DNA of 64,000 nt from NCBI GenBank assembly GCA_900543445.1, contig UQRC01000003.1, positions 53,190 to 117,189 on the forward strand. Direction: 5' to 3'. Source of the stretch: an uncultured Lachnobacterium sp. Its GTDB lineage: Bacteria > Bacillota > Clostridia > Lachnospirales > Lachnospiraceae. Position numbers and translations under genes: made by a program. Each line of letters starts with the position of its first letter. Position 1 is the first letter of the stretch. This document shows, piece after piece, positions 52,474 through 62,600 of the stretch. The notes under the pieces are model-generated. The model saw only the letters and a program-made list of their open reading frames with translations. It did not search any database and was not told the DNA's origin.

Positions 52474-52505
52474 ACTCCTCATACATATACCCAATCATAT
52501 GAGGA
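52474..52505. terminator. possible terminator between tmcAL and aroB
   Basis: CTCCTCATA (52474-52482) can pair with TATGAGGAG (52497-52505), a 9-bp stem with a 14-base loop, in the short gap between two convergent genes. It has no T-tract on either strand, so the call rests mainly on place. Confidence 0.45.
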
Positions 52506-52518
52506 GCCACAAGCATTC

Positions 52519-53631
52519 CTAGAGTTCCATGATAATCTCACGCGCCAGGCTCTCCTCGATCGGCTTCGCATAAACCCCCGGTGCGAACTCAACCACATCT
52601 CCGATGCCCTTCTGCAATACGAAACGGAGCTTTCCGTCACGCACCTTCTTATCCGTGTACAGCTTCTTGACCAAAGCCTCACGATCAATATAATCCGGAA
52701 TTCTCGTCGGAAGTCCCACGCGATCATATAATGCGATCACGCGCTCCGCTTCCTCATCCGACATAAATCCAAGTCTTGCAGAAAGCAGAACTTCTGCCGC
52801 CATACCGATTGCAAGCGCTTCTCCGTGTAACAGACGATAATCGCTGACCGTCTCGATCGCGCGTCCTACCGTATGTCCGAGGTTTAACACCTCTCTGAGT
52901 CCACTCTCCCGCTCATCCTTCATAACAACATTGTATTTGATCTTGCAGTTATTTTCCGCAATGTATTCACACGCAAACTTCTGAAAACTTAAGATGTCAT
53001 CTAAGTTTTCCTCGATGAACTCGAACATATCGTAACTTGCAAGACAGGCATGCTTGATCGTCTCCGACATTCCGCTTGCCACCTGACGCTGCTCAAGTGT
53101 CTTCCACGCTGCAATATCGATATAAACCTTCTGTGGCTGATTGAACAGACCGATCAGATTCGTTGCAAGCGGTGTATCAACCGCTGTCTTACCGCCAACC
53201 GATGCATCGGCAGCCGCCAGAAGGGTGGTTGCATAATTGATAAAAGGTACGCCGCGTCCATAAGTTCCTGCCACAAATCCTGCCAGATCCGTCACAACGC
53301 CTCCTCCGATTGCAATGATCGCACAATCCCTGCGATAGCCTTTCTCAAGCATTGCATCCTCGATACGTTCCTTCGTCTGTCTGGTCTTGCTTTTCTCTCC
53401 TGCCGGGAACACGAACAGATCCACCTTATATCCTGCTGCGATCAGCTTCTCCCCGATCGGCTTGGCATACGGATCGCGCACATTCGTATCCGTAATAAGC
53501 GCAAGCTTCTTAATATTACCCAGAAGTCCACTCTCAAGATCCTGTACCAGCTTATCCATAAGATTGTAGCCGATTTCGATATCGTAACTGTCATCAACCA
53601 CTTTTTTCAGTTCTACGTTAAATACACTCAC
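52519..53631 (-). CDS. aroB: 3-dehydroquinate synthase
   Basis: The second enzyme of the shikimate pathway, closing DAHP into 3-dehydroquinate with NAD and a metal. The 370-residue protein shows DTNVRDPYAKP, FPAGEKSKTRQTKERI, IGGGVVTDLAGFVAGTYGRG, VPFINYATTLLAAADASVGG and RGVLNLGHTVG-like metal ligands in REVLNLGHTVGRA plus LLHGEALAIGM. No other aro gene is nearby. It is 8 bases after rnhA. Confidence 0.95.
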   Translation of the reverse strand: MSVFNVELKKVVDDSYDIEIGYNLMDKLVQDLESGLLGNIKKLALITDTNVRDPYAKPIGEKLIAAGYKVDLFVFPAGEKSKTRQTKERIEDAMLEKGYRRDCAIIAIGGGVVTDLAGFVAGTYGRGVPFINYATTLLAAADASVGGKTAVDTPLATNLIGLFNQPQKVYIDIAAWKTLEQRQVASGMSETIKHACLASYDMFEFIEENLDDILSFQKFACEYIAENNCKIKYNVVMKDERESGLREVLNLGHTVGRAIETVSDYRLLHGEALAIGMAAEVLLSARLGFMSDEEAERVIALYDRVGLPTRIPDYIDREALVKKLYTDKKVRDGKLRFVLQKGIGDVVEFAPGVYAKPIEESLAREIIMEL

Positions 53632-53639
53632 TTTGTCAC

Positions 53640-54269
53640 CTATCCCTTCATTGGTTCATTTATGCCGACCGCTTCCTTAGCAAGACGATCTGCCTCTTCA
53701 TTGCCCTCTACTCCGGAATGTCCTTTGACTTTTACAAAATGAATCGCTAACCGGTCTCTGATCGACTGTACATATTCATAGTAAGCGATCGTACCACTCT
53801 TATTGCGTTTCCAGCCTCCGGTTGCCCACATCTCGATACCGAGATAATCGTAGTAAATCGTAATCTCTCTTAAGCCCAGTTCCAGTGCCTTCTGCATCGC
53901 TGCCATACTGCCCAGGATCTCTCCCGCAACATTGCGCATCGATGACATATCTGCTTCATGCCCAGCGCCCTGAAGAACATAACGTTCCTCTCCAGCCACA
54001 AGAAATCCACCAAATCCGTAGACTCCTGTTGCAATATTAAAAGAGCCGTCCACAAACGCATAATCTGTGGCTGTCTCCGTGACGGATTCTGTCTCCGCTG
54101 TGTTTTGCGCTACAGAAGCGCCACCTGCCACAAAATCCTCCGCCTCTTTTTTACTCTTAAAACTCTTATAGATTGCGCCCGGATAACCGTCTACCATCCG
54201 CTTGCATGCATCCCAGGAATTATAAATTCCCGGGATCTTGCCTTTACGTACTGCATAAAACTTGCCAGC
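53640..54269 (-). CDS. rnhA: ribonuclease H1 with N-terminal viroplasmin domain
   Basis: It degrades RNA in RNA-DNA hybrids. Residues 1-45 are a viroplasmin-like (hybrid-binding) domain: KFYAVRKGKIPGIYNSWDAC, then YPGAIYKSFKSKKEAEDFV. A short linker follows and the RNase H domain from about 70: AFVDGSFNIATGVYGFGGF (first Asp), RNVAGEILGSMAAMQKAL (Glu), IYYDYLGIEMW (Asp) and VKGHSGVEGNEEADRLAKEA (His, Asp). All catalytic residues are present. ATG 54269 follows GGAGGAGAG, better than the seven-codon longer frame. Confidence 0.94.
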   Translation of the reverse strand, partial: AGKFYAVRKGKIPGIYNSWDACKRMVDGYPGAIYKSFKSKKEAEDFVAGGASVAQNTAETESVTETATDYAFVDGSFNIATGVYGFGGFLVAGEERYVLQGAGHEADMSSMRNVAGEILGSMAAMQKALELGLREITIYYDYLGIEMWATGGWKRNKSGTIAYYEYVQSIRDRLAIHFVKVKGHSGVEGNEEADRLAKEAVGINEPMKG

Positions 54270-54286
54270 CATACTCTCCTCCGATG

Positions 54287-55141
54287 TCACGCATTATGCA
54301 GCTTCTTTATAATGCTCTCTTTTAAGTCCATCGCTCGTTCCTTTGCCGAACGTCCCGCCGCATGGGATGTCAGCACCATAGCGACAAAACGTGATGCAAC
54401 ATCATATTTTTCCAATTGAAAGGCAATACTTCCCACAAGAAGATTGATGGTGCTCTCTTCCATACCGCACATTGGAAATGGCTCCGATGCGATTGCTTTT
54501 AAAAAGCCATCATATGCCTGCTCATAGTACAGCCGTTCATTCTTTTGGTTTTCCTCGATTGCCTTTGCATCCTTGTCGGAAGAAGCCATCAGTTCTTCCA
54601 CCTTGCCACGGTACAACCAGGAGATCTTCAAACATTCGAAAGCCTTCTCGCTCGCCTTGCCCTTCTTGACGATCGTATTATATAAAGCGAGCTTATAGCG
54701 CTCAATTGCTTCCTCGTAGGAATACTCCCCCGGCTCTACCAGATTCGTCTGCTTGAACTTGCGGCGCACACCCTCATTGATCATTTTGATCTGTCCAGCA
54801 GAAAGATGTGCAAAATAACGGTTCATCGCCGTATATCCACACTTTGGACAGGAAGATACATCATACTTATTCGTATCAATGTACTGAAATCTCGGACGCA
54901 GATCAAAGTCAGGCTCGAGGCGCTTCACGCGCCCCGTCTTGACCATCTTCGTCTTAAATACAAAATCACAGACCGGACATCTTATGGATTTCTCCAGAAG
55001 GAATTCCTTCTCACTGTGAACCACTTCCTGTACCTCAGGCTTCGGCTGCGCAGTCTCTTCTTCCTTCTTCTCCTCCTCAAAGATGTGCTCCGTGTCCATC
55101 TTATCCAACCCGAATTTCTCGAGTCCATCTAATAAATTCAT
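54287..55141 (-). CDS. DUF2225 family protein with zinc-ribbon-like cysteines
   Basis: A 284-residue cytoplasmic protein of the DUF2225 family. The N-terminal part is acidic (EEEKKEEETAQ). The central part has two Cys pairs, CPVCDFVFKTKMVKTGRVKR and CPKCGYTAMNRYFAHLS, likely to bind zinc. The C-terminal 150 residues are helical and tetratricopeptide-like (AIERYKLALYNTIVKKGKA, RLYYEQAYDGFLKAI). Its function is unknown. It lies 40 bases after glnS and 17 before rnhA, so it is probably cotranscribed with both. Confidence 0.85.
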   Translation of the reverse strand: MNLLDGLEKFGLDKMDTEHIFEEEKKEEETAQPKPEVQEVVHSEKEFLLEKSIRCPVCDFVFKTKMVKTGRVKRLEPDFDLRPRFQYIDTNKYDVSSCPKCGYTAMNRYFAHLSAGQIKMINEGVRRKFKQTNLVEPGEYSYEEAIERYKLALYNTIVKKGKASEKAFECLKISWLYRGKVEELMASSDKDAKAIEENQKNERLYYEQAYDGFLKAIASEPFPMCGMEESTINLLVGSIAFQLEKYDVASRFVAMVLTSHAAGRSAKERAMDLKESIIKKLHNA

Positions 55142-55181
55142 GTCTACCCCTTACTTTTCACATCCGCTCCGTAATGAGATC

Positions 55182-56867
55182 CTATGCCGGATTCGTTGGA
55201 AGCTTAAACGAACTCTTAAGTGATACGATACGGTTGAATACCGGTGCACCAGGCTTGGAATCCTTGCAGTCTGCACAGAAGAATCCCTGTCTTACAAACT
55301 GGAAACTCTCATACTCTTTTGCTTCCATTAGTGCAGGCTCAACGATACAGTCATTTAATACTGTCAGTGAGTTTGGATTCAGATTCAGGCTTCCATCCTC
55401 GTTATATACACCAAGTTCCTCATTCACGATATTCTCGTACAGACGAACGGTTGCTTTCTTACCATACTCTGCAGATACCCAGTGAATGGTTCCTTTTACC
55501 TTACGTCCATCCGGGCTGTTACCACCCTTGGATGCCGGATCATATGTACAGTGGATCTCTGTCACTTTTCCGTTCGCATCCTTCTCAAATCCGACGCATT
55601 TTACAAAATAAGCGTTCATCAGACGTACTTCATTGCCTGGGAACATACGGAAGTATTTCTTCGGAGGCTCCTCCATGAAATCTTCACGCTCAATGTATAA
55701 TTCTCTGGTGAACGGAACTTCTCTGCTTCCAAGCTCCGGATTCTCCAGATTATTGTCAACCGGAAGATACTCCACCTGTCCTTCCGGATAATTGTCGATC
55801 ACAACCTTAACCGGATCGAGTACAGCCATCATTCTCGGGCGCTTCATCTTCAGATCCTCACGGATACAGTACTCAAGCATTGCGTAATCCACAGAACTGT
55901 TTGCCTTGGAAATTCCACATAACTCAACAAATTTCTGGATAGACTCCGGTGTATAGCCTCTACGTCTGAGCGCAGCGATCGATACAAGTCGAGGATCATC
56001 CCATCCATCTACGATCTTCTCCTCAACCAGCTTCTTGATATATCTCTTACCGGTTACCACATTGGTCAGATATAACTTAGCAAACTCAATCTGCTTCGGA
56101 GTACCATCCGCACTCTTCTTATATCCAAGCTCCGTTACCACCCAGTCATACAGCGGTCTGTGATCCTCAAACTCAAGTGTACAGATTGAATGGGTGACAC
56201 CTTCGATTGCATCCTCGATCGGATGCGCGAAATCGTACATCGGATAAATGCACCACTTGTCACCTGTGTTGTGGTGTGTCATATGTGCCACACGGTAGAT
56301 GATCGGGTCTCTCATATTGATATTGGAAGAAGACATATCAATGCGTGCACGAAGTACTCTGCTTCCATCCTCGCACTCTCCGTTCTTCATCCCCTCAAAA
56401 AGCGCCAGGTTCTCGTCCACGCTTCTTGATGCGTAAGGATCTTCCTTGCCAGGCTCCGTTAACGTTCCGCGATATTCACGGATCTCATCAGCAGTCAGAT
56501 CTGAAACGTAGGCTTTGCCTTTCTTGATCAGAGTGATTGCAGCTTCATACATCTGATCAAAATAGTTTGATGCAAAGTACAGACGATCCTCCCAGTCTGC
56601 ACCGAGCCACTTTACGTCCGCTTTAATCGATTCCACAAACTCAAGCTTCTCCTTCGTCGGGTTCGTATCATCAAAACGAAGATTAAACTTTCCGCCGTAT
56701 TTCTTTGCCAGTCCATAATTCAAAAGAATAGACTTTGCATGACCGATATGGAGATATCCGTTCGGTTCCGGTGGGAAACGTGTCATAATCGACTCACATT
56801 TACCCTCACTTAAGTCCTTCTCAATAATCTGTTCAATAAAATTCTTGGAAACGGTTTCATTTTCCAT
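55182..56867 (-). CDS. glnS: glutamine--tRNA ligase
   Basis: It charges tRNA-Gln with glutamine. The 561 residues show the class I HIGH motif [49 protein letters not shown] and, in place of a standard [21 protein letters not shown]-terminal anticodon-binding beta-barrel follows. Direct GlnRS is one of two routes to Gln-tRNA; many Firmicutes use the GatCAB route instead, so this gene was probably acquired in the lineage. No T-box leader was seen in the 156 bases upstream, only a terminator. Confidence 0.96.
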   Translation of the reverse strand: MENETVSKNFIEQIIEKDLSEGKCESIMTRFPPEPNGYLHIGHAKSILLNYGLAKKYGGKFNLRFDDTNPTKEKLEFVESIKADVKWLGADWEDRLYFASNYFDQMYEAAITLIKKGKAYVSDLTADEIREYRGTLTEPGKEDPYASRSVDENLALFEGMKNGECEDGSRVLRARIDMSSSNINMRDPIIYRVAHMTHHNTGDKWCIYPMYDFAHPIEDAIEGVTHSICTLEFEDHRPLYDWVVTELGYKKSADGTPKQIEFAKLYLTNVVTGKRYIKKLVEEKIVDGWDDPRLVSIAALRRRGYTPESIQKFVELCGISKANSSVDYAMLEYCIREDLKMKRPRMMAVLDPVKVVIDNYPEGQVEYLPVDNNLENPELGSREVPFTRELYIEREDFMEEPPKKYFRMFPGNEVRLMNAYFVKCVGFEKDANGKVTEIHCTYDPASKGGNSPDGRKVKGTIHWVSAEYGKKATVRLYENIVNEELGVYNEDGSLNLNPNSLTVLNDCIVEPALMEAKEYESFQFVRQGFFCADCKDSKPGAPVFNRIVSLKSSFKLPTNPA

Positions 56868-56928
56868 GTTTGTACTCCTCCAGGCTTATTCAGGTCAGCA
56901 CCTGCGTAATTTATGTCCATGTAGCGAA

Positions 56929-56960
56929 AACGGGGGCTGAGCTTGTGGCCATCCCCCGTT
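56929..56960 (-). terminator. terminator of the BMP-like gene
   Basis: AACGGGGG (56929-56936) pairs with CCCCCGTT (56953-56960); on the minus strand TTCGC follows with few T. The stem is strong and GC-rich, 60 bases after the stop codon of the 57024 gene and upstream of glnS. Confidence 0.6.
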
Positions 56961-57023
56961 CTCTGCGATGTTTTTATTATAGGGACAAACCCTATTTTTG
57001 TCAATGAAGTGTTGACGGCTTCT

Positions 57024-58445
57024 TTACTCTTCCTCCGTCAGATTCATTTCTTTAATTCCATCAATATGTAGGTCAAAATACGGTGCACTGCGAAGCACAG
57101 ATTCTGCAAAATAAGTGCCTCCGTCATAGGACGTCAGCGCAGATTTCACAATATCATCCTCCGCCGGTTCTTCCGTGGAATCCGGAGCCGTAAGATCCAC
57201 ACTTGCATCCGCATCCCCGATTCTCATTCCGCCGACTGTGAATTTTGTAATATCAAACACATACCGTTTTCCGTTTGTCAGCTTCTTTTGCACCTTTTTT
57301 ACTTTCTCCGCCGTCTTAGGTGCTACATGTTTTCCGAGCTTCGTAATGGATACCGCGCCCTCGCTCAATCCCTGTGACCAGTCCTGCGCGAAATCTTTTT
57401 CTTCCGATAAAGCCGTAAAAAGCTGCGTATAATAGACACTCCAGTCGCTGATTGCACTCGTAAGCACAGCGTCCTCCGCGGCTACATCCGCTGCTTCACC
57501 ACTGCCGATATAATAGACATGTCTTCCCTTTTTCCAGGCTTTCTCAATCGTCTCGGCAACACTGGTAGAATCCGACTGCTGCGCGATCAATACGCATCCC
57601 GACCGGATCATTTTGTCCGCGGCAGTCGCTTCCGCATCCATATCCATCCAGGTATTCGTGTAATACACCTCAAGCGCCACATTCTTCATCACCGACTTCA
57701 TGCCAAGATAGAAAGCACTGTATCCCGATATTGCTTCCGCATTCGGATATGTTGCGATGTATCCGACACGCACTCTATGATATTGGTTATATCCATATTT
57801 GGATATTTTTCCCTTCTTGTGTAACTGCGCAAGCTTCATTCCTGCAACTACACCGGAAAGATAACGTGCCTCATAGATATCTGTATAAGCATTATAATAA
57901 TTGGTAAGTCCCGATACTGCTGCCTTATCACCACCAATTACAACAAACGATGCATCCGGATTTTCCTCCGCGGCATCCATGAGTGCATCCTGCTGCACCT
58001 GTGCATTTGCAATCAGCAGATTACAACCGTCATCTAGGAGTTCACTGACCGCATCATAACTCTCATCCGAATTGTCAATGCGCTCCTTCCACTCGATATC
58101 ATCCGCAGCTATACCGATGGTTTCTGCTGCCTTAACAATCGCTTCAATGTGTGATCTCGAGTAATTTTCCGTCTCATCTCCGATTAAGATTACACCGATC
58201 TTAATGCCGTCTGCATCCTCTGTCTGATCCGCATCGTTTTCATTCTGATCCGTATCATCCTTACTCACATCATCTGTATCATCCAAATCCTCATCCGCAT
58301 CCACCAGCACATCTTCATCCTGTCCATCTGCCGTCTGCTCCGGTTCTGCGACCGGTTTCACAACCGTATGTCTGTGTGCTCCACCCACGATCAGCAGAAT
58401 TGCCAAAAGGCCTGCGACCAGCAGTGCACTTACTATTTTCTTCAT
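57024..58445 (-). CDS. BMP-family (basic membrane protein) substrate-binding-like protein
   Basis: A 473-residue surface protein. It has a hydrophobic N-terminal segment (residues 5-22), then a long Asp/Glu-rich linker (about 36-80), and a periplasmic-binding-type domain of the BMP/PnrA family (about 82-430): IKIGVILIGDETENYSRSHI, NLLIANAQVQQDALM, ARYLSGVVAGMKLAQLHKKG, RVGYIATYPNAEAISGYSAF. BMP proteins usually bind nucleosides for an ABC importer and are lipoproteins. No lipobox cysteine is present here, so it is probably held by an uncleaved signal helix or released. No ABC permease genes are nearby. Confidence 0.82.
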   Translation of the reverse strand: MKKIVSALLVAGLLAILLIVGGAHRHTVVKPVAEPEQTADGQDEDVLVDADEDLDDTDDVSKDDTDQNENDADQTEDADGIKIGVILIGDETENYSRSHIEAIVKAAETIGIAADDIEWKERIDNSDESYDAVSELLDDGCNLLIANAQVQQDALMDAAEENPDASFVVIGGDKAAVSGLTNYYNAYTDIYEARYLSGVVAGMKLAQLHKKGKISKYGYNQYHRVRVGYIATYPNAEAISGYSAFYLGMKSVMKNVALEVYYTNTWMDMDAEATAADKMIRSGCVLIAQQSDSTSVAETIEKAWKKGRHVYYIGSGEAADVAAEDAVLTSAISDWSVYYTQLFTALSEEKDFAQDWSQGLSEGAVSITKLGKHVAPKTAEKVKKVQKKLTNGKRYVFDITKFTVGGMRIGDADASVDLTAPDSTEEPAEDDIVKSALTSYDGGTYFAESVLRSAPYFDLHIDGIKEMNLTEEE

Positions 58446-58532
58446 TGTATTTCTTCTTCCTCTCGTAACTTAAATCGGCTGTCATGCAAAAACAGCTATG
58501 CCTGACACTTTTCCGGGGTCAGACATTCGTCA

Positions 58533-59408
58533 TCACATATGCGTATGCGTAAACAAATGGTCCTGACAATATTCTTTGTTACCGGTACACTTGCTGCAGT
58601 AACGGAACTGCAGTTCCGGATTCGTAAGCTCCGTTCTTCCACAGATCACGCATTTGTGCTGCGAAATTCCGGATCCCGGACGCGGATTGGAAAACTGCGC
58701 ACGGAATTCCCTTTGTCTCTTCTTCTGCTTGCGCGAAATATGCGTCTTAGACGCCCAGAAGAACAGGAACATATTCGCCACCGCAAGAATAATCTGTGAC
58801 GACTGTACCAGTCCAAGCACCCAGCCGAGCCAGGTTCCATTTGCATATGCGATCATCGTCTTAAAGGTATTGAATACGATATAAGCAAGGTACAATAACT
58901 CAAATACAAGCATCCATTTCATCTTAATCGGAAGCACGAAATACAAACGCACTTCCCCCTCAGGCATACAGATGGCCAAAGCAAGAAGCATCGACATCAG
59001 AATGTAATAGGTGGACAGATAGATTGAAGCACCTGTTCCAAGTGTTAACTTTGTGATCACATAAATAAGGATTCCTCCGACATCGCTTAAGATGACGCCG
59101 CCCCACAGAAACACGTTCATGCGGAAGGTTCCAAGCATCGACTCCAGCGAACTTCCCCACATCAATACGCAGAGTAAGAATAAAAGCCCGAAGAAGTCAA
59201 GTGAAGTCGTCGGCATAAAAATCCATGTAAACAATCTCCATATCTGTCCGTGCAGGATTGCACTCACATCGTAGGAAATCCAGTCCGTAAATCCCGGCGA
59301 AAGCATCGACAGCACATATCCAAGCACAATTGCTCCCACGAAATAACGACTCAGATTCGGCACTGCATAACGTCCCAGCTTGCGTTCCAGTTTATCCATC
59401 CAGTTCAT
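58533..59408 (-). CDS. rhomboid-like membrane protein with C-terminal Cys-rich domain, probably inactive
   Basis: A 291-residue membrane protein. Six hydrophobic helices cover residues 20-215; loop 1 carries HGQIWRLFTWIFMP, close to the rhomboid WR motif, and LGTGASIYLSTYYIL stands where active rhomboids have GASG. The catalytic serine environment is degenerate, and the TM6 histidine is missing (ANGTWLGWVLGL), so protease activity is unlikely. A basic linker leads to a C-terminal zinc-ribbon-like domain, CVICGRTELT...CSKCTGNKEYCQDH. It may be a membrane chaperone-like pseudoprotease; the function is unknown. Confidence 0.7.
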   Translation of the reverse strand: MNWMDKLERKLGRYAVPNLSRYFVGAIVLGYVLSMLSPGFTDWISYDVSAILHGQIWRLFTWIFMPTTSLDFFGLLFLLCVLMWGSSLESMLGTFRMNVFLWGGVILSDVGGILIYVITKLTLGTGASIYLSTYYILMSMLLALAICMPEGEVRLYFVLPIKMKWMLVFELLYLAYIVFNTFKTMIAYANGTWLGWVLGLVQSSQIILAVANMFLFFWASKTHISRKQKKRQREFRAQFSNPRPGSGISQHKCVICGRTELTNPELQFRYCSKCTGNKEYCQDHLFTHTHM

Positions 59409-59594
59409 GTCATAATTCTCCTAATTTCTATCATAATCTGTTATTAGCTTGTTCTTCACCGTAACGCTATCATTATACTTTTTTCGCCACTTCATTGTCA
59501 ACGCGACAAACCATTGTTCATAAATTTTTAATACAACGCGCATTTTGTCCAATCAACAGTCTTCTTACGACGCGAAGATTTTAGAAAAAGTTCA

Positions 59595-59623
59595 TTGTTT
59601 TTTGGCTATCCTTGTCGTATAAT
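59595..59623 (+). promoter_or_regulatory. promoter of the activase gene
   Basis: TTGTTT (59595-59600), a 17-base spacer and a perfect TATAAT (59618-59623). The leader to the ATG is about 60 bases. The rest of the 283-base divergent gap is AT-rich, with no gene or stable hairpin seen. Confidence 0.7.
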
Positions 59624-59691
59624 GTTGATTGTTTACGAAAAGAATGTTTTTCTACTTATTTATATATGAAACTAAGCGGAGGTTACTTATC

Positions 59692-62600
59692 ATGGAAAAC
59701 AAAGCACTACATAAACTCGGAATTGACATCGGTTCTACAACAGTCAAGATCGCAGTTCTCGATGCGCAGGATAAGCTCCTGTTTTCCGATTACGAACGGC
59801 ATTTTGCCAATATTCAGGAGACTCTGGCGTCTCTCATCAGGAAGGCTTACGACCAGCTTGGAGATCTGTCTGTATCCCCAATGATCACAGGTTCCGGCGG
59901 ACTGACACTCGCCAAGCATCTTGAAGTACCGTTTGTACAGGAGGTAATCTCTGTATCAACCGCCCTGGAGCATTACGCACCACAGACCGATGTTGCAATC
60001 GAGCTCGGCGGCGAAGATGCCAAGATCATCTACTTTGAAGGCGGTAACGTAGAGCAGCGTATGAACGGAATCTGCGCCGGCGGTACCGGATCCTTCATCG
60101 ACCAGATGGCATCTCTCATCCAGACAGACGCTTCCGGATTAAATGAATTTGCCAAGAATTATAAGGCGATCTACCCGATTGCAGCCAGATGCGGTGTATT
60201 TGCAAAGACGGATATCCAGCCTCTGATCAATGAAGGCGCGACCAGAGAGGATCTGTCTGCATCCATCTTCCAGGCGGTTGTCAACCAGACGATCAGCGGA
60301 CTTGCCTGCGGTAAACCGATCCGCGGACATGTTGCATTCCTTGGCGGACCGCTCCACTTCTTATCAGAGCTTAAGGCTGCGTTCATCCGCACCTTGAACC
60401 TTGACGATGAGCATGCGATCACACCGGAGAATTCCCATCTGTTCGCAGCAATCGGTTCTGCACTTAATTATAAGGAAGAGAATCAGACAACACTTAAGTC
60501 ACTGATGAGCCGCCTCTCTTCCGGTATCAAGATGGAGTTTGAGGTTGCCCGTATGGAGCCGCTTTTTGCCGATCAGGCAGACTATGATGCGTTCACGAAG
60601 CGCCACGGTAACAATCATGTACATACCGCAGATCTTGCAACCTATGAAGGCAACTGCTACTTAGGAATCGACGCCGGTTCCACAACGACCAAGATTGCCT
60701 TAGTCAGTGAAGACGGAGATCTGCTCTACTCTTTCTATAGTAACAACAACGGAAGCCCTCTCGCCACAGCAATCGGCTCCATTCAGGAGATCTACTCTCT
60801 CCTTCCGGAAAAGGCGCACATTGTACACTCCTGCTCGACAGGATACGGTGAAGCACTCTTAAAAGCCGCATTAATGCTGGATGACGGCGAAGTTGAGACC
60901 GTTGCGCATTACTATGCTGCTGCCTTCTTTGATCCAAAGGTAGACTGTATCTTAGATATCGGTGGACAGGACATGAAATGCATCAAGATCAAGAACCAGA
61001 CCGTTGACTCTGTGCAGCTCAACGAAGCTTGTTCTTCCGGATGCGGTTCCTTCATCGAGACATTTGCAAAATCCTTAAACTTTACCGTACAGGATTTCGC
61101 AAAGGAAGCGCTTTTTGCGCAGAACCCGATTGATCTCGGAACACGTTGTACCGTATTTATGAACTCCAAAGTAAAGCAGGCACAGAAGGAAGGCGCATCT
61201 GTAGCCGACATCTCTGCCGGACTTGCTTATTCCGTTATCAAAAATGCGTTATTCAAGGTTATTAAACTCTCCGATGCCAAGGATCTCGGCGAGAATATCG
61301 TTGTACAGGGTGGAACCTTCTACAACGACGCTGTACTTCGAAGCTTCGAGAAGATTGCCGGGGTACACGCTACCCGTCCGGATATTGCCGGAATCATGGG
61401 GGCATTCGGTGCCGCTTTGATTGCGCGCGAACGCCACGAAGCAGATTACAAGACAACAATGCTTAGTATCGAACAGATCAATGAACTGTCCTATACAACA
61501 AAGCTTGCCCGCTGTCAGGGATGTACGAACCACTGTCTCTTAACGATCAACAAGTTCTCGGACAACCGTCAGTACATCACCGGAAACCGTTGCGAACGCG
61601 GACTCGGCAAGGAAAAGAATAAAGCGAATATTCCGAATCTCTTTGAATACAAAAACAAGCGTCTTTTCGACTATGCGCCGCTTACTGCGAAGGAAGCGAC
61701 CCGCGGAACCGTTGGTATTCCAAGAGTCTTAAATATGTATGAAAACTATCCGTTCTGGGCGACATTTTTCAAGAAGCTCGGCTTCTCTGTCGTACTCTCG
61801 CCGCAGTCCACTCGTAAGATCTACGAGCTTGGTATCGACTCCATCCCAAGTGAGTCCGAGTGTTACCCGGCCAAGCTTGCGCATGGTCATATTGCGTGGC
61901 TGATTCACCAGAACGTAGACTTTATCTTCTATCCGGCAATCCCTTACGAGCGTAACGAGTTCCCGGATGCGAACAACCACTACAACTGCCCGATCGTTAC
62001 TTCTTACTCGGAGAACATCAAGAACAATGTCGACGAGATTACAAGCGGTCAGGTGCGATTTTTAAATCCGTTTATGGCTTTTACAAACGAGGAAGTACTC
62101 TCCCAGCAGCTGGTTGCCTGCTTCAAGGACGAGTTTAATATTCCGGAATCCGAAGTCCGTGATGCCGTATCGGAAGGCTGGAAGGAACTGGAAGTTACCC
62201 GCCTTGAGATGCAGCAGAAAGGCGAGGAAGTCTTAAAATATATGGAGGAACACAACTGCCGCGGTATCGTGCTCGCAGGACGTCCGTACCATGTGGATCC
62301 GGAGATCAACCACGGTATTCCGGAGCTGATCAACTCCTACGGAATCTGCGTTCTGACTGAGGATTCGATCTCACACCTTGGCAATCTTGAGCGCCCGCTG
62401 ATCGTTATGGATCAGTGGATGTACCACAGTCGTCTGTACTCTGCTGCGAACTATGTCAAGACCAGAGATGATCTCGATCTGATCCAGCTGAATTCCTTCG
62501 GCTGCGGACTGGATGCCGTAACCACCGACTGCGTAAACGACATCTTAACCGGTTCCGGCAAAATCTACACCTGCCTGAAGATCGATGAGGTCAACAACCT

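Noticed and set aside
56868..57023. T-box leader upstream of glnS
   Set aside because: Only a GC-rich terminator hairpin of the upstream gene is present; no T-box consensus or specifier loop was recognised.
58470..58530. Another copy of the dispersed hairpin after the rhomboid-like gene
   Set aside because: It has a short CTGAC/GTCAG stem only and lacks the conserved top and inner stem of the repeat family.
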